A model generated the notes under the pieces. That model saw nothing but the letters and a program-made list of their open reading frames with translations, did not search any database and was not told where the DNA came from. Source: Bacteroidota bacterium (lineage in GTDB: Bacteria; Bacteroidota; Bacteroidia; Bacteroidales; Dysgonomonadaceae). From it: 64,000 bases of DNA. Shown here piece after piece: positions 1 through 8,650 of the stretch (position 1 is the first letter of the stretch; the number at the start of each line of letters is the position of its first letter). Location of the stretch: NCBI GenBank assembly GCA_023399295.1, contig JAEWQF010000042.1, positions 27,349-91,348 of the forward strand, read 5' to 3'. Position numbers and translations under genes: made by a program.

Positions 1-100
1 AGATAAGGATTAATTCAGGCGCAATAAAAAAACAGCGCTCATTTAGCAGTAAAAATGCGTTCGTTCATCGGGTCAAAGGATGGCATTCGTCGATTTGTGG

Positions 101-132
101 TTGCACCTGCCCCCTGCGCATTGCTACATTTG
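101..132 (+). promoter_or_regulatory. Bacteroidota-type promoter for the LiaF-like gene
   Basis: TTG at 101-103 and TACATTTG at 125-132 are 21 nt apart, matching the Bacteroidota housekeeping promoter (-33 TTG, -7 TAnnTTTG). Transcription should begin near 137-140. That leaves almost no leader before the ATG at 142 and only about 12 nt before the ATG at 151. Confidence 0.6.
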
Positions 133-150
133 TAAAAAAAAATGTGCGTT

Positions 151-906
151 ATGAAAACAAATACAACTACTTCATCAAATTGTCACGGAAGATTGAAAGG
201 GATTCTTTTTGGTTTGCTCCTGGTAATTGCCGGTCTGCTCTTCCTCTCATTCAATTTCGGATGGATCGATCCGGCACTCAGACCGGTGATCTTCTCCTGG
301 CCCATGCTTTTTGTAGCGGCTGGTATCCTGAAGTTCTCAAGAAGAGACCTGTTGATGCCTGTCATCCTGTTGGTTGTGGGCATCTTCTTCCTACTGCCCC
401 GCATTGCGATGGCATATCCCGGTACTATGCCCGGTCTTGAGGGTGACTTTACCCATACCTTCTGGCCGATCCTGCTGATCATCGTTGGGATTGTTTTCAT
501 ACTGCGGGTCTTTAACCGCAAAGGAGATCACCTGCGCAGGTACCCCTCATTTGACCGTGAGTCGCTCAGTGATGTGAATGGCAGCATTGATAAAAGGGTG
601 CTCTTTGGCGGCTCGGAGAGCATCTTCCTCGATCCGGTGTTCCATGGCGGAGAACTGAATGCCACTTTTGGCGGTATCGTGGTCGACCTCAGGAGAACCA
701 CACTTCCCGAGGGGGAGACCTGTCTCGAGGTGAATGCCACCTTTGGAGGGGTGGAGCTCTACATCCCGGGAGACTGGCTGGTGGAGACCAGGTTCCAGAC
801 GGTACTGGGAGGTGTGGAAGACAAACGATTGATTTCTACACCCGATTATGCGCGTAAACTGATTTTAAGAGGCGACCTGATCTTCGGCGGATGTGAGATA
901 CGCTGA
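151..906 (+). CDS. LiaF-like four-helix membrane protein with FGG beta-repeat tail
   Basis: This 251-residue membrane protein has four hydrophobic helices (roughly 14-36, 46-62, 68-86 and 104-122). Its soluble C-terminal half repeats short strands around an FGG/LGG core (LFGGSE, ATFGGIV, ATFGGVE, VLGGVE, LIFGGCE). That layout is typical of LiaF/DUF2154 'toastrack' proteins, which in Firmicutes modulate cell-envelope stress sensors. I chose ATG 151 over ATG 142 because the promoter at 101-132 predicts a start of transcription near 138. The LytTR membrane regulator follows after 41 nt, so the pair probably forms an envelope-sensing unit. The family call is good; the role is inferred. Confidence 0.75.
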   Translation: MKTNTTTSSNCHGRLKGILFGLLLVIAGLLFLSFNFGWIDPALRPVIFSWPMLFVAAGILKFSRRDLLMPVILLVVGIFFLLPRIAMAYPGTMPGLEGDFTHTFWPILLIIVGIVFILRVFNRKGDHLRRYPSFDRESLSDVNGSIDKRVLFGGSESIFLDPVFHGGELNATFGGIVVDLRRTTLPEGETCLEVNATFGGVELYIPGDWLVETRFQTVLGGVEDKRLISTPDYARKLILRGDLIFGGCEIR

Positions 907-947
907 TCACTGTGTTGCTCCTGTTCAACCCTGAACAGCGATGACAA

Positions 948-1799
948 ATGAAACAAATGCACTTTTACAACCCTTTCAGGTGGCTGCCCATCGTGACCTG
1001 CTCGCTCCTCTTCGCAATCTTCGAGGCGCTGTCAATCCGGCCGTTGCTATCGCTCCCTTCCGCCCTCATCTGGATGAAGAGCCTGGCTGATGCGGTGATC
1101 ATGGGGGGCCTGGGACTGTTGCTGGCCGCCGTGATCCACTCATCGCGCTATGTGAAGTTGGATTTCTGGCAACGGATGGTGAACCATACCGCACTGGGAA
1201 TCATGTATATGGCAATTTGGGGCCTGCTGAGCCATCTCTTCACCCTGCTGATCGCCGGGAATGCACTGAGGGAGGAACTGCAGCGACTGCTGCCACTGAC
1301 CGCTTTCATCTCGCTGTTGGTCTACCTGGTTCAACTGCTGATGATCCAAGAGAGGATGAGGAGAGGGGATGAGGAGCCAGACAATGACATCGACGAGGAT
1401 GATCCGCCAGCTGCTGTGGCTTCAGGTTTTACCGCCACTGACGACGGCATGAATGAGCACGATGAGGAGTTGCTGGAGCGTGTGGCGGTGAAAAGTGGTC
1501 AGAAGATCCATGTGATCCTGGTGCCCGACATTGTCTACATCCAGTCGGATGGTGACTATGTGCAGATCGTTACTGCCCAGAGTCGTTATCTCAAGGAGGA
1601 GACAATGAAGTATTTCGAGGCGACACTGCCTCGCAATCGATTTGTCAGGGTACACCGCTCCTTCATTGTCAATGTGGAGAAGATCCTGCGCATCGAACTC
1701 TACGAGAAACAGAACCAGATGCTCACCCTCTCCAACGGAGATCAGATCAGGGCAAGCGCTGCCGGTTACCGGGAACTGCGAACAATTCTTAATTTGTGA
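948..1799 (+). CDS. membrane-anchored LytTR-family DNA-binding regulator
   Basis: The 283-residue protein begins with four hydrophobic segments (about 12-30, 44-64, 80-103, 114-133). A very acidic linker follows (about 138-170), then a LytTR DNA-binding domain at about 183-280, with the characteristic stretch IVYIQSDGDYVQI and RFVRVHRSFIVNV. There is no receiver domain and no histidine kinase nearby, so this is a one-component membrane-tethered regulator rather than a normal LytR/AgrA response regulator. It lies 41 nt after the LiaF-like gene and probably shares its transcript. The signal and the targets are unknown; autoregulation is possible. Confidence 0.8.
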   Translation: MKQMHFYNPFRWLPIVTCSLLFAIFEALSIRPLLSLPSALIWMKSLADAVIMGGLGLLLAAVIHSSRYVKLDFWQRMVNHTALGIMYMAIWGLLSHLFTLLIAGNALREELQRLLPLTAFISLLVYLVQLLMIQERMRRGDEEPDNDIDEDDPPAAVASGFTATDDGMNEHDEELLERVAVKSGQKIHVILVPDIVYIQSDGDYVQIVTAQSRYLKEETMKYFEATLPRNRFVRVHRSFIVNVEKILRIELYEKQNQMLTLSNGDQIRASAAGYRELRTILNL

Positions 1800-1847
1800 C
1801 ACAACTGCATTGAGAGACCTAAAGTTTGTTAAAACCGGGAAAACTGA

Positions 1848-1879
1848 TTTGTGTTTTCGGGTTTCCCGAATTAATTTTG
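1848..1879 (+). promoter_or_regulatory. promoter and palindromic operator of the tetR-RND operon
   Basis: TTTG at 1848-1851 and TAATTTTG at 1872-1879, 20 nt apart, form a strong Bacteroidota promoter. The spacer holds the perfect inverted repeat TTCGGGTTTCCCGAA (1856-1870), and a second one, GAAAAC (1839-1844) with GTTTTC (1853-1858), overlaps the -33 element. Their position makes them good candidate operators for the TetR protein encoded directly downstream. Confidence 0.65.
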
Positions 1880-1903
1880 TGCGTTTTTTAAACCAGGTTA
1901 TTG

Positions 1904-2521
1904 ATGGAATTGCGCGACAGAATCATAGAAAAAGCTGGAGCCCTCTTTATCCAGTACGGAATCAAAAACAGTTCGATGGATGAGATTGCCACTTCACTGG
2001 GCATATCGAAGCGAACCATTTATGAAATCTTCCGCGACAAAGAGGATCTGCTCATCTCGTTCCTCATTAAAACGAGGAATGAACGCGATGCACATTTCTC
2101 ACCCCTCCTCGGTGGCGACTACAATGTGATCGAGGTGTTCATCCGGATCATTGAAGCACAGCAAAACCTGCCACTGGCCAATGTGAAGTTCTTCGAGGAT
2201 CTGCAGAAGTATTATCCCGTTGCGGCTAAACTGATCAAGGAGGATGTGGCAAGGAGCAATCTCTTTTTGTGCGATTTTCTTCGCAAGGGTATCGCACAGG
2301 GTTATATCAGAAGTGACCTTAACGTGGAGGTGACCGCCTTCCTGGTGGAGGATGGGACCCATACCTACATTCGGGCCTCTTACCTGGAAAAGCCCCCCTT
2401 TTCATTCAAGGAGCTGTTCTTCACCATGATGATCAACTTCATCAGAGGGATATCCACCGAGAAAGGAATTCGTATCATTGACAACTATCTGTTCAATTTG
2501 GACAAGAAATCAGAAAACTAA
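1904..2521 (+). CDS. TetR/AcrR-family transcriptional repressor
   Basis: The 205-residue protein carries an N-terminal TetR helix-turn-helix (about 24-43, MDEIATSLGISKRTIYEIF), followed by an all-helical ligand-binding domain of normal TetR length. I use ATG 1904; the TTG three bases earlier is in frame but unlikely. The gene is first in an operon with TolC, membrane-fusion and RND genes, the first of them only 6 nt downstream. It very likely represses that operon by binding the palindrome at 1856-1870. The inducer is unknown. Confidence 0.88.
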   Translation: MELRDRIIEKAGALFIQYGIKNSSMDEIATSLGISKRTIYEIFRDKEDLLISFLIKTRNERDAHFSPLLGGDYNVIEVFIRIIEAQQNLPLANVKFFEDLQKYYPVAAKLIKEDVARSNLFLCDFLRKGIAQGYIRSDLNVEVTAFLVEDGTHTYIRASYLEKPPFSFKELFFTMMINFIRGISTEKGIRIIDNYLFNLDKKSEN

Positions 2522-2527
2522 ATAAAG

Positions 2528-4000
2528 ATGAAAAGCGTAAAAAGGAATCAATCAAAATCAATCCGATCACTGTCGGTTGCATTGATGATGGCTGTTGCCG
2601 GTATTTCCGGCCTTCATGCCCAATCGTCCGACAGTCTCACCATTGACCTGCCCATGGCACTGGAGATCGCACTGAGCGACAATCCCAAGGTGAAGGTGGC
2701 AGACATGGAGATCACCAAGAAAGAGTATGCGAAAAAATCGGCATATGGTGCGTTGCTGCCACAGTTCGACCTGATAGGGCAGTACCAGCGAGCCATCAAG
2801 CGTCAGACAGTATATTTTGATGAAGGCTTCGGCATGGGCGGTGGCGACATCGACCCCACACAATACACGCCGGAGGAACTGCAAGTGTTGCAGGTACTCA
2901 GCAAGGTGATGATGCCCGATCCGGAGAGCTCGGGTGAAGGGATCCAGATGGGCCGCTTCAATGTCTGGTCTGCCGGGATGAATGTGAGCATGCCATTGGT
3001 GATGCCATCGCTTTGGAAGAACATCCAGATGAGCGAGGTGGACATCCGGCTGGCCATGGAGCAGGCACGCTCCTCCCGCATCGACCTGGTGAACCAGGTG
3101 AAGAAGGCATTCTACAGTCTTCTGTTGGCGCAGGACAGCTATTCGGTGTTCCGCAAGACCTATGAGACCGACTCGCTCAATCTGGAAAACATCCGCAACC
3201 GTTTCAACCAGGGTATAGTAGCCGAGTATGATGTGATTACAGCCGACGTGCGGCTCAAGAGCCTTATCCCAAGCATCCTGCAGGCGGAGAACATGATGAA
3301 GATTGCCGAGCTGCAACTCAAGATGCTGATGGGCATGGATGGCGAGATACCACTGAAGGTGATGGGGGCACTGGGCGATTACCGTACCTCCATGTTTGAT
3401 GCGATCATCCCCGCCGACACCTCGCTGGTCAACAACAGCGATATCCGTCAGTTCGAACTGCAATCCGAGCAGGCTCAGAACGCCTATGAGATGCAGAAGC
3501 TGCAGTACGCACCTTCGCTGGTGACCAGTTTCAACTGGACCTACATGAGTCAGAACAACAACTTCAATTTTGGTGACTACCGTTGGGATCCCTATTCGAT
3601 GCTCGGCTTCTCCCTGCAAATCCCCATCTTCAACGGGGGACAGCGTTATCATGGCGTGAAGCAGGCTGAGATTCAGCTCTTCCAGATGGAGGAGCAGCGC
3701 AAGGAGCTGGAGCGTGGCTTGAAGCTTTCCATCCGCAACAACTACGATTTGATTCACAAGAACATTGAACAGGTGGTGGCTACCGAGTCGTCGGTGGCAC
3801 AAGCCCGCAAGGGACATGAGATCACCCTGAAACGGTACGAAACCGGCATGGGTACCATCGTGGATGTGAATGCAGCGGCACTGGCGGTAATCAATGCTGA
3901 ACTTCAGTATCGCAACGCCATTTATGATTACCTGGCAGCGAAGGCCGATCTGGAGAAGGTGCTGGGCTATGATATTCAACCTGTAGCGACAAACGAATAA
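2528..4000 (+). CDS. TolC-family outer-membrane efflux channel
   Basis: This 490-residue protein has a signal peptide (about residues 1-31, ending GLHAQ) and two long helical repeats of the OEP/TolC type with heptad-rich stretches, for example QARKGHEITLKRYETG near the C-terminus. It should trimerise into the outer-membrane duct for the inner-membrane RND pump encoded two genes on. A Met/Gly/Asp-rich insert at about residues 94-145 is a family-variable loop. Its stop overlaps the next start (TAATG at 3998-4002), which points to translational coupling. Confidence 0.9.
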   Translation: MKSVKRNQSKSIRSLSVALMMAVAGISGLHAQSSDSLTIDLPMALEIALSDNPKVKVADMEITKKEYAKKSAYGALLPQFDLIGQYQRAIKRQTVYFDEGFGMGGGDIDPTQYTPEELQVLQVLSKVMMPDPESSGEGIQMGRFNVWSAGMNVSMPLVMPSLWKNIQMSEVDIRLAMEQARSSRIDLVNQVKKAFYSLLLAQDSYSVFRKTYETDSLNLENIRNRFNQGIVAEYDVITADVRLKSLIPSILQAENMMKIAELQLKMLMGMDGEIPLKVMGALGDYRTSMFDAIIPADTSLVNNSDIRQFELQSEQAQNAYEMQKLQYAPSLVTSFNWTYMSQNNNFNFGDYRWDPYSMLGFSLQIPIFNGGQRYHGVKQAEIQLFQMEEQRKELERGLKLSIRNNYDLIHKNIEQVVATESSVAQARKGHEITLKRYETGMGTIVDVNAAALAVINAELQYRNAIYDYLAAKADLEKVLGYDIQPVATNE

Positions 4001-5046
4001 TGAAACAGATAATAAATAATCAGATGAAAAAGTACAGCTTATTGCAATTTACATCTCTCCTGGCATTGGCATTGCTTGCCTCCTGCGGAGGAAAAGGAAC
4101 TTCGGAAGGAACCGAAAACGAGGCACCCCTGAAGAAGAGCGTACGGGTGGAGACCGTACAGATGGTGCCGGTAGATCAGATATCATCTTTCACTGCATCG
4201 GTCGAGGCCGACCAGGTGAACAACATAGCTCCGGCCATGGGGGGACGTATCCGTCGCATCATGGTGGATGTGGGCTCCACGGTACGCCGCGGTCAGGCCG
4301 TCGCTGCGATGGATGCCGCCAGCTTCTCCCAGCAGGAGACACAGGTGGCCACCCTGCGTAGGGACTTTGAACGCTATGAGGAGCTGTTTGCCGTGGGCGG
4401 CATCTCCAAGCAGCAGCTCGACCAGGCCCGCACGCAGCTTGAGGTGGCCCAGACAGCGCTCAACAACCTGGGTGAGAACACCACGCTGGTGAGTCCCATC
4501 AGTGGTGTGGTGACCGCCCGCAACTACGATCCGGGCGACGTGGCGATGCAGTTGCCCATCCTCACCATTGAGAGCATCAATCCGGTGAAGGTGGTGGTGA
4601 ACGTTTCGGAGTCGTTCTACAGCAAGGTGGTGAAAGGGATGCCCGTGGAGGTGACTGTGGATGCCCTCGAAGGGGAGACCTTCCAGGGCAAGGTGTCGCT
4701 GGTACATCCCACACTCGACCCGGTGTCGCACACCTTCACCGTGGAGGTCTCCGTACCCAACAACCAGCAGCGTCTACGGCCCGGCATGTTTGCCCGGGTG
4801 AAGATGAACTTCGGCACCAATGATCGTCCCTTACTCTCTGACATGGCCGTATTGAAGCAGGTGGGGTCAAACGACCGATACGTCTTCGTTGAAAAAGATG
4901 GCATTGCGCATTACACCTTGGTGGAGTTGGGTGTCAGGATCAACGACAAGTATGAGATCCTCTCCGGCCTGAGTGAAGGCGACAGGGTGATAGTGCAGGG
5001 CAACAATGGCCTGATCGACGGAGCCGCCGTGGAAGTGGTTCAGTAA
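4000..5046 (+). CDS. RND efflux periplasmic adaptor lipoprotein (MFP/HlyD family)
   Basis: The 348-residue adaptor has a lipoprotein signal ending LLAS-C (Cys at residue 29). It then has the usual order of barrel-sandwich/lipoyl half (NNIAPAMGGRIRRIMVDVG), a short alpha-hairpin (about 120-155), the second lipoyl half (LVSPISGVVTARN) and a beta-barrel. It links the RND pump to TolC from the inner-membrane side. The ATG at 4000 overlaps the tolC stop; the in-frame ATG at 4024 gives a tidier 20-residue signal peptide and is a reasonable alternative start. Confidence 0.9.
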   Translation: MKQIINNQMKKYSLLQFTSLLALALLASCGGKGTSEGTENEAPLKKSVRVETVQMVPVDQISSFTASVEADQVNNIAPAMGGRIRRIMVDVGSTVRRGQAVAAMDAASFSQQETQVATLRRDFERYEELFAVGGISKQQLDQARTQLEVAQTALNNLGENTTLVSPISGVVTARNYDPGDVAMQLPILTIESINPVKVVVNVSESFYSKVVKGMPVEVTVDALEGETFQGKVSLVHPTLDPVSHTFTVEVSVPNNQQRLRPGMFARVKMNFGTNDRPLLSDMAVLKQVGSNDRYVFVEKDGIAHYTLVELGVRINDKYEILSGLSEGDRVIVQGNNGLIDGAAVEVVQ

Positions 5047-5076
5047 GGATATGAACAGTAAAAAAGAAACCAACAG

Positions 5077-8000
5077 ATGAAACCATATGAAACCGCGGTG
5101 AAAAACCCCGTGGGAACAGCATTGATCTTTATCGGTGTGGTGTTGATAGGGATCATGTTCTACCGGCAGCTGCCGATAGACCTCTACCCCAAAATCGACA
5201 TCAACATCGTCTCCGTAATGACCTCTTACTCGGGTGCGGGTGCCGAGGATGTGGAAGCAAATGTTACCCGCCCGCTGGAGGATGTGCTCAACTCAACCGA
5301 GAAGCTGAAGGAGATCACCTCCCAGTCGAAGGACGGCATGTCGATGATCATGCTGGAGTTCGAATTTGGAACCGACATGGATGAGGTGATGAACGACGTC
5401 CGGGACAAGGTGGATATGATTGCCGGCTTCCTGCCTGACGGTACCGAAGATCCGATGATCCTCAAGTTCAGCTCCGACATGATCCCTGTAGTGGTGCTTT
5501 CCGCCACTGCCGAGGAGAGTGCCGGCGCACTTTACAAGATACTCGACGAACAGGTGGCCAACCCGCTGAACCGCATTCCGGGAATCGGTACCGTCTCCGT
5601 ATCGGGTGCACCCGAAAGGGAAGTGCAGGTGAACGTGGCACCTCAGAAGCTGGAGGCCTACAACCTGTCACTCGAGCAGATCGCCCAGGTGATCGCCACC
5701 GAGAACGTGAACGTGCCGGCCGGTAATTTCGACATCGGTTCACAGACCTACATGTTGCGCCTGGAGGGGCAGTTTAAAAACAGCCGTGAGCTGAACGACA
5801 TCATCGTGGGCAACAGCCAGGGCAAACCCATCTACTTGCGCGATGTGGCTACCGTGAGTGACACCCTCGAGTCGCGCGTGCAGGAGAACTACACCAATGG
5901 GGTGCGCAGTGCCTCCATCGTGGTACAGAAACAGTCGGGAGCCAACACCGTATCGATCGCCAATGCCGTGAGAGAGCAGTTGCCCGAACTGGAGAAGACC
6001 CTCCCGCCCGATATCAAGTTGGTGACGGTGATGGACTCTTCGGAGTATGTGAAGGTATCCATCAACAGTTTGCTGGAAACCATCCTGCTGGCGCTTCTCA
6101 TTGTGGGCATCATCGTGCTTTTCTTCCTGGGTCGATGGCGTGCCACCATCATTGTGATGGTGACCATTCCGATCTCCCTGATCGGCTCTTTCATTTATCT
6201 CTACCTGACGGGCAACACCATCAACATCATCTCGCTCTCGGCACTCTCCATCACCATCGGTATGGTGGTGGACGACGCCATCGTGGTGCTGGAGAACATC
6301 ACCAGCCACATTGAGCGGGGCAGTCGCCCGCGCCAGGCAGCAGTCTACGGAACCGAGGAGGTCTCCCTCTCGGTGATCGCCTCTACGCTCACCATCATCG
6401 CGGTGTTCCTGCCAATGACCATGGTGGGTGGCTTTGCCGGTGTGATGTTCAAGCAGTTGGGATGGATGGTGACCATCATCATCGCCCTCTCGCTGATCAT
6501 TGCGCTTACACTCACTCCCATGATGAGCGCCAAGATGATGCGGGGCAACAAGGATGTAAAGATGAACGGCTTTGACCGTTGGTACAATAAAAGGGTGCTG
6601 CCGTTACTCAACAGAATGGATCACCAGTACGCACGACTGGTGAACAGTGTAGTACGCAGACGCAGGTTCACCATGCTAGTCGTTTTGGTGATCTTCGTCG
6701 TGAGTGTGGTGATCAGCGCCGTGACGCTGAAGACGGAGTTTATGCCGGCTTCAGACAACAACGACATCGGCCTGACTGTGGAGATGCCCACAGGCACGCG
6801 CATGGAGGTAGCCCGTGAGACGGGACACCGCATTGCTCAGATGATGGAGACCAAGTATCCGGAGATTGAGATCATCTCCTTCAGTGTGGGTTCCGCCAGC
6901 GAGGACAACGCCTGGGCGGCCATGCAGGACAATGCCTCCAACATCATGACCTACACCATCCGTCTGACCGAGTCGAAGAACCGAAAGAAGAGCATCTACG
7001 ATGTCTCTGATGAGATGCGACAAGACCTGACGGCGATGCCCGAGGTGAGGCGTTTCCAGGTGATGCCCGGTGGTGGTGACATGGGGATGACCGGCGGAAG
7101 CAATGTGGCGCTTGAAATCTATGGCTACGACCTGACGGTGACCGACCAGGTAGCCGCAGAGTTGCAGGAAAGGATGGAAAAGGTGGAAGGTCTCAGGGAC
7201 ATCACCGTCTCCAGAAAAGATTACCGCATGGAGTACCAGATTCAGTTCGACCGGGAGAAGCTCTCGCTGAACGGATTGAATATGAGCACAGCCGCCAATG
7301 CGATCCGAAACAGGATCAACGGCCTCACCATGTCGCAATACCGCGAGGAGGGTGAGGAGTACAACATCCGGGTGCGTTACGAGGAGCAATACCGCGAGTC
7401 GATTGAGGATATCGAGAACATCATGATTTACAACCCGATGGGTGCCGGCGTGCGCGTCAGAGACCTGGGAGCGGTGGTGGAGACATCGACCCTGCCACAG
7501 GTGGATCGTCAGGACCGACAGCGCATTGTGACCGTCACGGGTAGCATCTATGGCCGCGCACTGAGTGAAGTAGTGGAGGATGTGACCAGCCTGCTTGCCG
7601 GATATGAGGTTCCTGCCGGCGTGCAGATTGAGATTGGCGGTTCGATGGAGGAGCAACAGGAGTCATTTGCACAGCTGGGATTGTTGTTGATGATTGTCTC
7701 GCTGCTGGTCTACATCGTGTTGGCATCACAGTTTGAGTCGCTCACCTATCCCTTCATGATCATCCTGACGGTTCCCTTCGCCTTCACCGGGTCGATTCTG
7801 TTGTTGGCACTCACTGGGGAGCCCCTTGGTATCATGGGCTTTGTGGGGCTGATCATGCTGGTGGGTATGGTGGTGAAGAACGCCATCGTGCTGATCGACT
7901 ACATCAACCTGAACCGCGAGAGAGGCATGTCGATCATCACCGCCGTGGTGCATGGGGGACGCTCCCGTCTGCGACCGGTATTGATGACCACGCTCACCAC

Positions 8001-8214
8001 CATTCTGGGAATGGTGCCGCTTGCAATCGGTACGGGACAGGGATCGGAGATGTGGAAGTCGCTTGGTATCTCCATCATCGGGGGTATGACCTTCTCCACC
8101 GTCATCACCCTGGTGCTGATACCGTCACTCTACTCGATGATGGCCGGCTACGGTGTGCGCAGAAGACGGAGGAAACATCGCGAGGTGTTGGTGAACAATG
8201 TAGTGAATGAATAA
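5077..8214 (+). CDS. RND multidrug efflux permease, HAE1-like (AcrB family)
   Basis: This is a full-length 1045-residue RND pump with twelve predicted helices in two halves, each followed by a large periplasmic loop. Transmembrane helix 4 reads GMVVDDAIVVLEN, with the paired Asp at 399-400 used for proton relay in HAE1-type drug pumps. The heavy-metal type pattern is not seen. The porter-domain motif IPGIGTVSVSGAPERE is present. With the two genes before it, it forms a complete tripartite pump for hydrophobic or amphiphilic compounds under TetR control. The substrate cannot be read from the sequence. Confidence 0.93.
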   Translation: MKPYETAVKNPVGTALIFIGVVLIGIMFYRQLPIDLYPKIDINIVSVMTSYSGAGAEDVEANVTRPLEDVLNSTEKLKEITSQSKDGMSMIMLEFEFGTDMDEVMNDVRDKVDMIAGFLPDGTEDPMILKFSSDMIPVVVLSATAEESAGALYKILDEQVANPLNRIPGIGTVSVSGAPEREVQVNVAPQKLEAYNLSLEQIAQVIATENVNVPAGNFDIGSQTYMLRLEGQFKNSRELNDIIVGNSQGKPIYLRDVATVSDTLESRVQENYTNGVRSASIVVQKQSGANTVSIANAVREQLPELEKTLPPDIKLVTVMDSSEYVKVSINSLLETILLALLIVGIIVLFFLGRWRATIIVMVTIPISLIGSFIYLYLTGNTINIISLSALSITIGMVVDDAIVVLENITSHIERGSRPRQAAVYGTEEVSLSVIASTLTIIAVFLPMTMVGGFAGVMFKQLGWMVTIIIALSLIIALTLTPMMSAKMMRGNKDVKMNGFDRWYNKRVLPLLNRMDHQYARLVNSVVRRRRFTMLVVLVIFVVSVVISAVTLKTEFMPASDNNDIGLTVEMPTGTRMEVARETGHRIAQMMETKYPEIEIISFSVGSASEDNAWAAMQDNASNIMTYTIRLTESKNRKKSIYDVSDEMRQDLTAMPEVRRFQVMPGGGDMGMTGGSNVALEIYGYDLTVTDQVAAELQERMEKVEGLRDITVSRKDYRMEYQIQFDREKLSLNGLNMSTAANAIRNRINGLTMSQYREEGEEYNIRVRYEEQYRESIEDIENIMIYNPMGAGVRVRDLGAVVETSTLPQVDRQDRQRIVTVTGSIYGRALSEVVEDVTSLLAGYEVPAGVQIEIGGSMEEQQESFAQLGLLLMIVSLLVYIVLASQFESLTYPFMIILTVPFAFTGSILLLALTGEPLGIMGFVGLIMLVGMVVKNAIVLIDYINLNRERGMSIITAVVHGGRSRLRPVLMTTLTTILGMVPLAIGTGQGSEMWKSLGISIIGGMTFSTVITLVLIPSLYSMMAGYGVRRRRRKHREVLVNNVVNE

Positions 8215-8232
8215 ATAAACAACCCATAAGAT

Positions 8233-8526
8233 ATGAAAGCAGTAATGATTATGCTCGACCAGGCCCACTATGACATCATCGTGGAGAACCTCGCCCGGCT
8301 CAACATACGAGGATTCACCTCCTGGAAAGAGGTCTACGGCAGAGGCAGCAGTGATGGCATTCCTCACTACGGAAGCCACGCCTGGCCCTCGGTGAACAAT
8401 GCCATCCTCACGGTAGTGGAAGACAACAAGGTGGAGGGGCTGCTGGCCTACCTCCGGGAGCTGGACAGCGAGTCGGCCAACCTGGGCCTGCGGGCGTTTG
8501 TCTGGAACATTGAAGGAGGCATCTGA
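8233..8526 (+). CDS. small PII-like (ferredoxin-fold) protein
   Basis: This 97-residue protein starts KAVMIMLDQAHYDIIVENLARLNIRGFT and ends with beta-strand/helix/strand elements (NAILTVVEDNKVEGLLAYL). The pattern matches PII-like proteins of the DUF3240 kind. A glycine-rich turn (GRGSSDGIPHYGSH, about 37-50) replaces the classic T-loop, and I see no PII nucleotide B-loop. It sits 18 nt after the RND gene and before the operon terminator. PII-like proteins are known beside metal RND pumps; a role in tuning this pump is inference. Confidence 0.6.
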   Translation: MKAVMIMLDQAHYDIIVENLARLNIRGFTSWKEVYGRGSSDGIPHYGSHAWPSVNNAILTVVEDNKVEGLLAYLRELDSESANLGLRAFVWNIEGGI

Positions 8527-8550
8527 TACTTTTTTAAACGATAGATTGTT

Positions 8551-8584
8551 GGGGGCGTCGCTGTTACAGCGGCGCCCCCTTTTT
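8551..8584 (+). terminator. rho-independent terminator of the efflux operon
   Basis: A 13-bp stem (GGGGGCGTCGCTG, 8551-8563, with 8567-8579, one G-U pair), a TTA loop and a five-T tract at 8580-8584 make a very strong terminator closing the tetR-RND-PII-like operon. Confidence 0.9.
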
Positions 8585-8650
8585 GGTGCAAAGTGAACGA
8601 AACAAATGTTCAAACGTTTTACCATTCTAATCCCTAAACTGAAGCGATCA

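Noticed and set aside
2567..3979. 470-codon open frame antisense to tolC
   Set aside because: It exactly shadows a strong TolC gene, its protein is His/Leu-rich with no motif, and it has no promoter. This is a by-product of codon bias on the coding strand.
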